From contig NZ_CAKZNK010000091.1 in assembly GCF_937129525.1 (NCBI RefSeq), forward strand, positions 1-55,453: a stretch of 55,453 bases of DNA, written 5' to 3'. Source of the DNA: an uncultured Chloroflexus sp. Its GTDB lineage: Bacteria > Chloroflexota > Chloroflexia > Chloroflexales > Chloroflexaceae. The position numbers were made by a program, and so were the translations under genes. A model generated the notes under the pieces. It saw nothing but the letters and a program-made list of their open reading frames with translations. It searched no databases and was not told where the DNA came from. Below are positions 34,579 to 43,079 of the stretch, piece by piece; the first letter of the stretch is position 1; each line of letters begins with the position of its first letter.

Positions 34579-34956
34579 TCACCGTCGCCCTCGCGCTGCC
34601 AGCCGGATCGCGGTCAAATTGACGATCTCGGCAACTTCGTAGCGCGTCGGCACCGAGTCGGGTACCGGACGAATATTGAGAATCGGCGGGAAATCGCCGC
34701 GTCGTCCGTGAATTTCGGCGATCAGAGCGAGCGCCAGTGGTGACAGACCGGGTGGGTTGACAACCAGCGCAGTCGTCTGCCACTCATCAGGACTCAACCC
34801 GGCAGCATCGGCAATCTGGCACGCCACTTCTGCCAGCGGCTGCCCGCGATCGATATGCACTGCGATCTGGCGTACATCAGGTCGTTCGCCGAGGAGTGCT
34901 TCGGCTTGTTCGAGCTGGGTGGTTGTGAGGGGGTGGGAATAGTTGAGGAGGAGCAT
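34579..34956 (-). CDS. csx15: Csx15 family type III CRISPR accessory protein
   Basis: The 125-residue protein begins 'MLLLNYSHPLTTTQLEQAEA'. It has the family's 'LSPDEWQTTALVVNPPGLSP', 'AEIHGRRGDFPP' and 'YEVAEIVNLTAIRLAARGRR'. Csx15 occurs only beside type III CRISPR systems and has been proposed to remove or sequester cyclic tetra-adenylate. It is the last gene on this strand after the CARF-HEPN RNase. Its ribosome site (GGAAGGG, minus strand) lies inside the first CRISPR repeat. Confidence 0.85.
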   Translation of the reverse strand: MLLLNYSHPLTTTQLEQAEALLGERPDVRQIAVHIDRGQPLAEVACQIADAAGLSPDEWQTTALVVNPPGLSPLALALIAEIHGRRGDFPPILNIRPVPDSVPTRYEVAEIVNLTAIRLAARGRR

Positions 34957-34966
34957 ATTCGTTCTT

Positions 34967-35077
34967 CCCTTCCAACAATTCTGAGTCTATGCATAGATTG
35001 AAAGCTCTACCGTGAGCCGAAATTGTTGAAAGACCACTGCCCTTCCAACAATTCTGAGTCTATGCATAGATTGAAAG
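34967..35077 (+). CRISPR. two-repeat, one-spacer CRISPR mini-array
   Basis: Two identical 38-base repeats, 34967-35004 and 35040-35077, flank a 35-base spacer. The repeat contains the perfect palindrome TCTATGCATAGA and ends ATTGAAAG on the plus strand, the usual type III crRNA 5' tag, so crRNA would be read from this strand. The second repeat ends 2 bases from the stop of the CARF-HEPN gene and the first begins 10 bases from the csx15 start codon. No leader fits upstream. The spacer carries AATTGTTG, complementary to CAACAATT in the repeat. Confidence 0.85.
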
Positions 35078-35079
35078 AC

Positions 35080-36210
35080 TTATCCAAGCAAATGTTCAAG
35101 TTTACTGCATGTTTCTCTCACTTTTTTGATCACTGTCCCAGACTTAGGAGCATTGCGTGACATGCCAGCATGCGCCAGTGAGTTTCGAACCTCTCTCACT
35201 TCATTCCATAAATCGCGAATCTGCTCGTACTCTGGTTGCTGATTGCTTGCAGGCACTCGACTGTTGAGCTTCTCCTCTGCCTCATTACGCGCTGTCTTAT
35301 CAAACAGATCGCCATTATCATAGAAGACTACCAGCGAAACGAGCCACTCCCGGGAACTGGTAATCGCCTGGACATACAAGCCTTTTTCGATATACCACTT
35401 AATCATTGCCAGTTGCTTACGAAGCACCTCTTTTGCCCTTGCTGGCTGATGCGGATCAGATAAGCCGAAAACTCCATACTCTTGATGGATACGTTCGAGC
35501 AGAAGAGTGAAAGGTTGCTGTTGTACTGTTTTAGGCCCGGCATTAATCGCTGTCTCCAGTTCGACCGCCGTTTTCATAACCTCGGCAGGTCGTGAAGTCT
35601 GCAACGCATCGGTAAGCTGGCGGAGTGTCGGTGCCAATCCCTGATTTCCGGCAAGTTTGACCAGAACATCAGCGCGTCCATAGCGTAGAAAAGCATCTGT
35701 TGCTGAAGTCCAATCAAGAAGTGTTACCAGCGGAGTCAGGTCAAAGATAGGGGTGCGATTGTTTGCAGTGGCATCATAAGCGCCGTAAATCATCCGTTCC
35801 AGGGTAGCATTGCGAACAACACGCACAAACGAAGCAACAAGCAGCGCTAGCACGGGAATCGAACGAAAGCCATTCGTAATATCGAAGATTATTCGATCAC
35901 CAGGTTCGATTGCGTTCGCGATTGCAGCAAATATATCCCAAAGTTCGCCTTCATTTCGGCCCGACGGGATACGAATTGGACGGATAGGGACAACCTCGGC
36001 TACCGCACGTTCAAGATCGGCAAAGTTTTGCTTATAAGCCTCCTCGGTCACTACTACAAGAAGTTCCTTGATCTCAGACTGAAAAAAACGAGCGGTCGCT
36101 TCGGCCATGAATGCTGTGGTGCATTCCCGATTTTGATAGACATAGGTGGTCTCGCGATAGGACTGGCCTGGTCTTGTGTAACCCAGGAATGAAATTGCTT
36201 TCTTTTCCAT
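35080..36210 (-). CDS. CARF-HEPN ribonuclease (Csx1/Csx2, TM1812-like)
   Basis: The 376-residue protein has an N-terminal CARF domain ('MEKKAISFLGYTRPGQ') with the ligand-site signature 'FDITNGFRSIPVLALL' near residue 110. Its C-terminal HEPN domain carries the RxxxxH catalytic motif 'VRNSLAHAG' (Arg342, His347). Such proteins are RNases activated by cyclic oligoadenylate made by Cas10, causing collateral RNA cleavage on infection. It follows cmr6 by 18 bases, so it is made with the interference complex. Confidence 0.9.
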   Translation of the reverse strand: MEKKAISFLGYTRPGQSYRETTYVYQNRECTTAFMAEATARFFQSEIKELLVVVTEEAYKQNFADLERAVAEVVPIRPIRIPSGRNEGELWDIFAAIANAIEPGDRIIFDITNGFRSIPVLALLVASFVRVVRNATLERMIYGAYDATANNRTPIFDLTPLVTLLDWTSATDAFLRYGRADVLVKLAGNQGLAPTLRQLTDALQTSRPAEVMKTAVELETAINAGPKTVQQQPFTLLLERIHQEYGVFGLSDPHQPARAKEVLRKQLAMIKWYIEKGLYVQAITSSREWLVSLVVFYDNGDLFDKTARNEAEEKLNSRVPASNQQPEYEQIRDLWNEVREVRNSLAHAGMSRNAPKSGTVIKKVRETCSKLEHLLG

Positions 36211-36228
36211 GGTTGCTCCTGTAAGAGT

Positions 36229-37284
36229 TCAGCCGTTACTATCTCCGGTGTTACCTTCCCGCAATCTCAGCAACTGCTCATACCACTTTTTGCCCTCAGT
36301 GTTCATCTTCAATTCACGGACGCGGGCAATTAACACTTCGGCCAGCATCCGTTTGTATGTGGGATCGATCGCGAGCTGTTCCAGACGTGGCACCAGGTTC
36401 GCCAGCGTTTGCTTTTGCGCCTGGGCGATCTCTTTGCGGAACGACATAACTTGCGGCGGCTCAGCCGGTGCGCCACCAGAGGCAATATCTGCATTACCGA
36501 CTTCATCAGGCAACAGAATTGGCCTGCCATACGTATCCAGTAACCGCATCCGTCCGTAGCCGGCAGCAGTCTTCGCGCCAATCCCCAGATCACGGAGCGC
36601 CATGCCCAGAATCATCAGCGCAGTCTGCGCCCAACGTTCAGGACCGGCTACTGCGATCAGATAGCGACCGGTGGCGGTCAGGAATGGCACCGGATTGGGG
36701 CTGTCCCAATCTGCCGGTGGTTTCGGCTCATTGCCAACATAGTATTCCGGATGATGGCCGGTCACCACATCGCGCGCAAGTGGACGGTTCTGTTCTGCCG
36801 AACCGGGAATGTAGAGCGCGTCGAAAAAGGTGATGTAGCCGCTGGTATCGGTTGTGCCAAATAGAATGGTGTGATCGATCCCGCCTTTGCGCCACTCCGC
36901 GCCGTCGAGCCTGAGATGGGCATAAGCGGATGCCAGCCCCTTGAGCGCGCTGCCGGGGATGTAGGGCACGCCGTAGGTATGATGTAGCGTAATACCTGTC
37001 TCGGCAACACCTTTGTCGCCCAACCCTACAATCAGCCGCCCCTGAACGTCGGCAATCGCCCACTGCACACCGTCCTGTTCATCAATGGCTGCCCGATAGC
37101 GATCGTAAAATGTTCGGTACTCCTCGGGAATGCCGAGTTTGGCTGTTTGCTCCATCAATGTACGTTTCGCTTCGGTATCGAGCCGCGCATTGAAATAGCG
37201 GTCAAACCACAGGCTGGCATTGGTAGAACCGGTATCTGCGGTTACCTCTTCCAGGACACGTCGTTGTCCGCTAAACTCAGGCAT
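36229..37284 (-). CDS. cmr6: Cmr6, type III-B RAMP protein
   Basis: Cmr6 caps the Cmr backbone with Cmr1. The 351-residue protein has the RAMP features 'GVPYIPGSALKGLASAYAHL' and the Gly-rich loop 'GIGAKTAAGYGRMRLL' near residue 285. The start at 37284 has GGAGGGAG upstream and overlaps the cmr5 stop by 8 bases. Its C-terminal tail of about 60 helical residues is longer than in some homologues. Confidence 0.92.
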   Translation of the reverse strand: MPEFSGQRRVLEEVTADTGSTNASLWFDRYFNARLDTEAKRTLMEQTAKLGIPEEYRTFYDRYRAAIDEQDGVQWAIADVQGRLIVGLGDKGVAETGITLHHTYGVPYIPGSALKGLASAYAHLRLDGAEWRKGGIDHTILFGTTDTSGYITFFDALYIPGSAEQNRPLARDVVTGHHPEYYVGNEPKPPADWDSPNPVPFLTATGRYLIAVAGPERWAQTALMILGMALRDLGIGAKTAAGYGRMRLLDTYGRPILLPDEVGNADIASGGAPAEPPQVMSFRKEIAQAQKQTLANLVPRLEQLAIDPTYKRMLAEVLIARVRELKMNTEGKKWYEQLLRLREGNTGDSNG

Positions 37285-37657
37285 TGCTCCCTCCCTCCGC
37301 ATCTGCGGTAACGCCAAGCACCGACTGCGCGTACCGCTTAAACCAGAGCAGCGCCGCCAGCGCCTCCTCGGTCAGCAACATGTACTCGGCCAGATCGGCC
37401 TCGCGACTCGCCGTTCGCAACGCCTGATCATCACGAAACTTAAGCGCCGTCGCCAGATCAGGCAGAATCTCCCGCTGCGCATCGGTGCGCGTGGCGACAA
37501 ATTCCAGCGCCTGCGCCAGTCCTGCTGAACGGATCAGCACTGGCAACTTATGGGCCATCGAGCCGTACTTGTTCTTGTCGCTCTCGTTGAACTGACCGTT
37601 GCGCGCGGCAACCAGCCGGTATACTTCGGCGGCAAAGCGTTGTTCGCGTGTTTGCAT
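37277..37657 (-). CDS. cmr5: Cmr5, type III-B small subunit
   Basis: The 126-residue all-helical protein starts 'MQTREQRFAAEVYRLV'. It has 'YGSMAHKLPVLIRSAGLAQA' and 'LLTEEALAALLWFKRYAQSV', the typical Cmr5 helices that line the Cmr4 filament and bind target RNA. The ATG at 37657 is preferred over an upstream GTG-type start because GGAGAG precedes it. Confidence 0.9.
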   Translation of the reverse strand: MQTREQRFAAEVYRLVAARNGQFNESDKNKYGSMAHKLPVLIRSAGLAQALEFVATRTDAQREILPDLATALKFRDDQALRTASREADLAEYMLLTEEALAALLWFKRYAQSVLGVTADAEGGSNA

Positions 37658-37659
37658 GG

Positions 37660-38561
37660 TTAGCTTCTCTCCTTCCCCTTCACCAGCCGCATGCGGCACA
37701 ACCCTCTCCCAACGGTTGCCTTGCCACCAAACTGCAATGAACGCTGCGCCAGATCATTTAGCCGTTCGATCAGTTCCGCTTCATTCTGATGACGTTTGCG
37801 CACCTCTGCCGTAGGAGCGAAGATGGTCAGACCATAAAGAACTGTCTCGGCAGGCAGCGCCTCTTCGTACCAGAGCGCGCCTTTGGCCACCGTTTTGTTG
37901 TCATTCAGCCGGTTGCGGGCGATGACCTCGATGGCGGTCGAAAGCAGGAAGGTGAACACATTGTCGCCGACGATGCAGAGGCGCGGCGCGAGCATAGCGG
38001 CCCATTCCTGATCGTTCGGCGGGAAGATGCGTGAACTCAACCAGGCTGCCCACTGCGCTGCGTACTGCGGTTCTGGCTGAAGATCGAGGTCTTCGAGCAC
38101 CACCCGTCTGGTCTGCTGACCGTTGCGTTGCCACTCAACCCGAATTGCTGCCTGCTCAATAACATCGCACGCTTCATCGGCCACTGTTGGGATCGGTGGC
38201 AGATCGCTCAGTCCGGCATCCGTAGCATCGCGCGCGAAGCGGCGCAACACGTAGGGCGACGTTACCCAGGCAAAGGTGCCGCGCAGCGCGCGCACCGGTA
38301 ACAGCAGCAACCTGGCATCGGCAACCTGGAGCGAGCCGGCATACTCGCTGGCATTCTCAGTCTTTGGCCCAACAGCAGATACGTTACGTCTTCGTCACCG
38401 GACTTATCGCGCAGCACTCCCTTCACCGACGAGCCGGGCAGGTAGGGAATGCCGGTTGCCTTCTCGCGCGCGATCGGCAGGTCGATCACTCCGGAACCCT
38501 GCCCGGTACCGGCGTGCAGTGGCGAAAGCGCGTGGAGGAAGTAGAGGTATGTTGTAGCCAT
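37660..38561 (-). pseudogene. cmr4: cmr4, type III-B backbone RNase, broken by a one-base frameshift
   Basis: The N-terminal frame (38561-38262) reads 'MATTYLYFLHALSPLHAGTG', then 'GVIDLPIAREKATGIPYLPG' with Asp27, the residue that cuts target RNA, up to 'LLLG'. The rest (to 37660) is in another frame: 'KTENASEYAGSLQVADARLL' through 'GKATVGRGLCRMRL', a good Cmr4 C-terminal half. The frames join if one C is added in the GGGCC run at 38366-38370, which would restore 'LLGPKTENASEYAG'. A deletion, a sequencing error and programmed frameshifting are all possible. Combined length of about 300 residues is normal. Confidence 0.88.
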
Positions 38562-38579
38562 AAAACCACCTCGTCAAAT

Positions 38580-39875
38580 CTAAAGCAGATCGAGAAATGC
38601 CTGAATAACATCGGGCTGACAACCATTGGGCGGTGGAACTCTCAGCGGTGGGATCTGGCATGCTTCCGCCTGGATCAACGTTGCCTGAACCTCGTGAACT
38701 GAACGATTGTCCTGCTTCAGCACGAGGGGCACGGGGAGTTGCACACCCTCTAGGATCACTGCCAGCCCGATCGCCTTGCCGTCACGACAGGCTACCGGTT
38801 TGAGAATGAGCGGACTGGCGAGGCGGCTGAGATTCTCGCCCTCCAGGGTGACATCTAAACCTGGATCGTGCGGCATATGGAAAACGATCGGCAGGCCAAA
38901 AGCGGCTCGCGGGAATTTGCGAATCCGGCGATTGGCATGCGGCCCGCGTGGTGGTCGTTTGAAAAGGAGACGGATAGCGTTCGGCTCTGGACAATCGCTA
39001 TGACCATATCTGTTCAGCCGGCCATTCATTCCCCGGCGCTGTTGACGGAAACTCTGGAGGCGGTTGATCAGTTCATGCCAGACATCGATGGCGCTGTTAC
39101 CCACCACAACTTTAAAGCGGAGCTGCCGGTTGAGATGAGGAATACCTGCTGGCCAGACTCCCTCTGCGACGTGATGATTGAGCTGTGCCGTTAGCCATTG
39201 CCCGAACTGTCTGTCATCACAGGGTGGCAGGTTTTGCGCGGCGGTTCCGTTTACCTTCTCAAGGCGCAACGCCCCGAAGCCGCGTCGGGTACGCGCGCCA
39301 ATCCCCCCAAATGTTTCCCAGGCCCACAGCGCCGCCGCAACATCGTTTTGGTATGTTTTGGGAAAGGTGATCACCAGCGTGAAACGCACATCTTTATACA
39401 CCGGCTTGATCTGTAATCCAGGTCTCTGCGCTGCGCGCTCCGGCTGCAGTGGAAACGCGGCATAGGCGGGCACGACCGATCCTCCGCGTGGTTGAAGACG
39501 ATTGCCTGCCATCTCGAAAGGAACATCAGGCGTGCCATTCTTCCAATCCCTCACCACCACCTGCACCGACGACTGCCCCCCAAGCGATCTCCCGTTCTCC
39601 TCGCGCGCCGGTCCGCCCCAGATTGCCTCTTCAGCATCGCGCAGTGCCTTCAGATCGGCACCAAACTGGCCGCCACGAGTAGCGCGCCACCAAAACCGGA
39701 GCTGGCCACGAATTTCAGCAGCCCGCACAACGGTGATCGGATCAGGGCTGGCCGGATCAATGCCACCGCCGAAGAGTGGTGTGATCAGGCTGTACTCACG
39801 GACTTCGGTGATCATTTCAGCGGCTGGCCGCAATGTTAGCTTTGATGGCTCTTTGACCGGTGGTTTCCGGCTCAT
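38580..39875 (-). CDS. cmr1: Cmr1, type III-B RAMP protein
   Basis: The 431-residue protein has 'YSLITPLFGGGIDPASPDP', 'RAAEIRGQLRFWWRATRGGQ' and 'WETFGGIGARTRRGFGALRL', the hallmarks of Cmr1, which sits at the 3' end of the crRNA. The ATG at 39875 overlaps the cmr3 stop as ATGA and has GGAGGTG upstream. Cmr4 follows after 18 bases. Confidence 0.93.
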   Translation of the reverse strand: MSRKPPVKEPSKLTLRPAAEMITEVREYSLITPLFGGGIDPASPDPITVVRAAEIRGQLRFWWRATRGGQFGADLKALRDAEEAIWGGPAREENGRSLGGQSSVQVVVRDWKNGTPDVPFEMAGNRLQPRGGSVVPAYAAFPLQPERAAQRPGLQIKPVYKDVRFTLVITFPKTYQNDVAAALWAWETFGGIGARTRRGFGALRLEKVNGTAAQNLPPCDDRQFGQWLTAQLNHHVAEGVWPAGIPHLNRQLRFKVVVGNSAIDVWHELINRLQSFRQQRRGMNGRLNRYGHSDCPEPNAIRLLFKRPPRGPHANRRIRKFPRAAFGLPIVFHMPHDPGLDVTLEGENLSRLASPLILKPVACRDGKAIGLAVILEGVQLPVPLVLKQDNRSVHEVQATLIQAEACQIPPLRVPPPNGCQPDVIQAFLDLL

Positions 39876-41032
39876 GACGACACCTCCATCTTTACAGGAT
39901 TCCCATTCCACACGCCAAGTGCGGCCAGACCGAAACCGTCAAGCCGGTCCTGGGGCGCGTCGCTGATGTTTTGCATCCAGATCGCATCGATCCATCGCTG
40001 AATCACTTCATCATCGGATGCGGTAAGCGTGAGAAAGTAGACACTGCCTGCCGGCGCTAGCCGGCGGGTTGGTTTCGGTTTCCCGATGTTGAGATCCCAG
40101 CCTGAGACGACCTGAGGCCGCGCTATGGCTGCCGCCTGGAGGGTGGGTTGCACGCCGTGACGCGCTTCCAGCAACCAGGTCGGTCGGTAGCCTTGCGTGA
40201 AGTGCGCTGGCGTCAACAGGATCACTCGACATGCGCGGTCTTTGATGATCTGCTGACGCACCTCAGGAGGACAGGCGGGAAAATCCTGTTTTATCTGCCG
40301 CCAGGCGACCAGCCTTCGCTCGCCGCCGAGCGGCGCTAGTCCGCCACTCCAGTGGGGAAACTCGTGACCGCTTTCGATAATCAGCGCAAGACGTTTCCGC
40401 TCCGGCCCGGTAAATTCCAGCCCGCTGGTCTGAAACAAACGGCCCTCTTCAGCGGTTTGGGTGGTCGGTTCGATTGCGACGTGAGTGCGACTCTCCATCA
40501 AGAGACCACCGATGCCCAGCTCCTGAAGACTGCACGGGCCATCGGCAGGCTTCTCCAGCCAGGTGAGCAGGGCTGACCAGTACCAAAACCGCGGCGGCGC
40601 ACCCAACGGTTTTTCGTTGACAATCCGTCGCGGACCGACCAGGTATGGCTCGCCACCCCGCGGCATTGCACAGACACTGCCGTCTGGTAATTGCAGAGGC
40701 ACAAGCTGCAACCGGCGTGGATCGGCGCTCGCTGCCTCGGCTCGCAGCAAAAGAGCATCTGCCGGCGCCGGTAGCAACCACTCTTGGAAGGAACCATCAT
40801 CACGCAACATTGCCAGCAGCGGCCCGCGCACCCCCATCTTCAGAACATCGTTCACTTTCGCGGTGTCAAACACACCATCGGCTGACAAGCCGTACAGCTT
40901 GCGCGCGCCACCGGTGACGGTTGACGGGAAAGGGAAACTTAACGAACGCGCCCGCGCGCCCGGATCAGGCCCAAATGGACGGCCATCGCGCGCGATGAGC
41001 GGATCACGCGGCTCAATGATCCAGGTTGGCAT
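39872..41032 (-). CDS. cmr3: Cmr3, type III-B crRNA tag-binding protein
   Basis: The 386-residue protein begins 'MPTWIIEPRDPLIARDGRPF', the Cmr3 signature, and has 'LSFPFPSTVTGGARKLYGL' and 'GLEFTGPERKRLALIIESG'. Cmr3 binds the 5' tag of crRNA and contacts Cmr2. The ATG at 41032 has GGAGG 5 bases upstream and overlaps the end of cmr2 by 20 bases. Confidence 0.93.
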   Translation of the reverse strand: MPTWIIEPRDPLIARDGRPFGPDPGARARSLSFPFPSTVTGGARKLYGLSADGVFDTAKVNDVLKMGVRGPLLAMLRDDGSFQEWLLPAPADALLLRAEAASADPRRLQLVPLQLPDGSVCAMPRGGEPYLVGPRRIVNEKPLGAPPRFWYWSALLTWLEKPADGPCSLQELGIGGLLMESRTHVAIEPTTQTAEEGRLFQTSGLEFTGPERKRLALIIESGHEFPHWSGGLAPLGGERRLVAWRQIKQDFPACPPEVRQQIIKDRACRVILLTPAHFTQGYRPTWLLEARHGVQPTLQAAAIARPQVVSGWDLNIGKPKPTRRLAPAGSVYFLTLTASDDEVIQRWIDAIWMQNISDAPQDRLDGFGLAALGVWNGNPVKMEVSS

Positions 41033-42866
41033 ACTCACCTCCTGCCAGCGGCATTCCGGCTATATCGGCAGCTCGCGCCAGTAAACGGGCAACAATCATC
41101 TCTTCAGCGACCGCGCGGATTGTCGTAAGCGCATGACCGTTACCACTATGGGCGTTTAGCGCGGCAAAGAGCGCCTCACGGATCTCATCGGCCAGCTTCT
41201 CATCCTGCCCGCGTCGCGGCTGCTTTCGGCCAATGATTCGTTTAGCTTCGGCAAAAGCTGCCTCTGAGGGTAAGGTCGGTTGCCCGAACGTTGGCGTCAG
41301 GCGTTCCACCAGATCGCGCAACTGAAATGCGGCTCCATCTGGCAACACATCGAGACGATGCATCGTTGTGAATTGTTGCAAACGTTGATCAAGCTCGCCC
41401 CAGTGACCTTGAACAGTAACGTCAGCGCCGCTACGCTTGCTCAGCGTAATCGCCAGCGCATTCTTGCCGGCTACCGCCTTGGCCGCCCGTTCGGCGGCGC
41501 GCGCCATTGCCAGCGCGTCGCTTAGCGGTTCCAGATGATGCACAATCGCGATCCCCACAGATAATGTTGGCGCGTGTCCTTCGGCATCGGTAAACTGCAC
41601 AGTGACGCCGGCAGGATTGATCACAGCCGCAAACTGGCGATGCAACTCTTGCGCGCACCGGAGCAGGGTATGCAGTGGCAGAAACGCCAGCACATCATCC
41701 CCGCCAGCATAGACCAGACTGCCTTCGTGCTCTTCGACAATGCTGCGCGCCTGCGCCGCAAATTTCGACAGGCGACGCGACAACTCGATGTGACCGTCGA
41801 TGGTAGATTGATGGTCGATCGTCGCTCCCATCCGATCGCCATCGGCAAGCAAGATAGCGTAGTAGGGATCGGGCGACTCGGCTTCCCAGCGCCGGTACAG
41901 CTCAGCCAGTGCCCTGCCCGCCTTCTCCCGTTGCGCGCGCATTTCGCTCCTGTCCGAGGCTTCGCTAATCAATTCATGCAACCGGCTCTCCAGCAACAGA
42001 CCACCATCGTAGTGGTCGATGATGGGATGCCTGCGAGCAGTGCGCTCTTCACCGAGACGCTTACGGGCAATGGATTCGAGTGTCTCGATATATTGCTCCC
42101 AGGCTGCGCGCGCCTGCGCCTGATCATTTCTGACCACCCGATGTAACACCGGTCGGACAGCGACATCCGACGTACTGGCAAATGCCAGTTCCACCGGTTG
42201 AGCGTGGCGTTTGAACAGATCAACCCCGGAGAGGCGCTCAGCCGGGCCAGCCTTGTATTGCTCGTACAGAGCGTCGATCTTCTGCTGATACTGCGGGTCA
42301 TTTCTTCCCTTGGGATAAGCGCTTTCGGGAATAACCGACTCTCGTAGACCGTCGATCGACGATTTCGGCGTATTGCTCCCCCAGGTTACCGGCGCAAAGT
42401 CGCGTGTCGCTTTGCGCGCCGCCATGAGCGCCTCGACCTTTCGGCGCGCCTGGACATAGTCAGTCTCATCTTTCAGCTCTACCGCTGCCCAGTAGACCTC
42501 CGGTAAATCACCGATCTGAGCCTGTGCAGCCTCATCGTTAATCGGTCCTTTAATTCGCCCACGCGCATCTTGCCAGAGTGCCATCAGCCGATCCTGCACT
42601 GCCCTAACTACATGCTCACCCAGCGTTTTCGGATCGGTCGCAATGATTGCCAGGATCTTATTGGCCACATTTGCCTCAGCGACACTGGCCGGCAGCGCTG
42701 CCGGGAAGATCAGCCGCGCCCCGTCGCTCTGCTCAATCTGCTGTGCCGCGACCCTTGCCAGTTCGCTCAACAGCCACGAGCCAAACCACAGATCCCGGGT
42801 GCGGCGAGCCGCAGCGATGAACTCTTGCACCGGCCCGAGCGTGACCAGGAAGAGATATCTGATCAT
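41013..42866 (-). CDS. cmr2: Cmr2 (Cas10), type III-B cyclic-oligoadenylate synthase, without HD domain
   Basis: The 617-residue protein begins directly with the first palm-like domain, 'MIRYLFLVTLGPVQEFIAAA', then 'FGSWLLSELARV'. The second palm has 'YAGGDDVLAFLPL' (GGDD near residues 388-391), which makes cyclic oligoadenylate from ATP. 'ILLADGDRMGATID' comes before it. No HD nuclease domain is present, so DNA cutting is not expected and defence should run through second messengers. The ATG at 42866 has GAGGGG upstream; the longer frame to 42959 is not homologous in style. A 213-base gap separates it from the regulator. Confidence 0.93.
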   Translation of the reverse strand: MIRYLFLVTLGPVQEFIAAARRTRDLWFGSWLLSELARVAAQQIEQSDGARLIFPAALPASVAEANVANKILAIIATDPKTLGEHVVRAVQDRLMALWQDARGRIKGPINDEAAQAQIGDLPEVYWAAVELKDETDYVQARRKVEALMAARKATRDFAPVTWGSNTPKSSIDGLRESVIPESAYPKGRNDPQYQQKIDALYEQYKAGPAERLSGVDLFKRHAQPVELAFASTSDVAVRPVLHRVVRNDQAQARAAWEQYIETLESIARKRLGEERTARRHPIIDHYDGGLLLESRLHELISEASDRSEMRAQREKAGRALAELYRRWEAESPDPYYAILLADGDRMGATIDHQSTIDGHIELSRRLSKFAAQARSIVEEHEGSLVYAGGDDVLAFLPLHTLLRCAQELHRQFAAVINPAGVTVQFTDAEGHAPTLSVGIAIVHHLEPLSDALAMARAAERAAKAVAGKNALAITLSKRSGADVTVQGHWGELDQRLQQFTTMHRLDVLPDGAAFQLRDLVERLTPTFGQPTLPSEAAFAEAKRIIGRKQPRRGQDEKLADEIREALFAALNAHSGNGHALTTIRAVAEEMIVARLLARAADIAGMPLAGGEYANLDH

Positions 42867-43079
42867 AGATTGCCCCTCAACGTATCGTATGACGCCACTC
42901 ATCAACGAATCCAGGTAGCGGGTATAGCCAGCAATTCGCCTCCTCCCTGGCAAACACATTCCACTCCCATAGAACAGGCACTGTTAGCGCCAGTGTACTA
43001 TCACGCTCCATCGCGCACATCATCACCACTGCTGATAGAAACTCAGCACTCCTGCTGATCTCGACAGGGCGACAATTGA

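Noticed and set aside
42867-42959. N-terminal extension of Cmr2 from 42959
   Set aside because: The extension is Arg-rich and unlike Cmr2; GAGGGG before 42866 and the conserved 'MIRYLFLVTLGPVQ' start support the shorter form.
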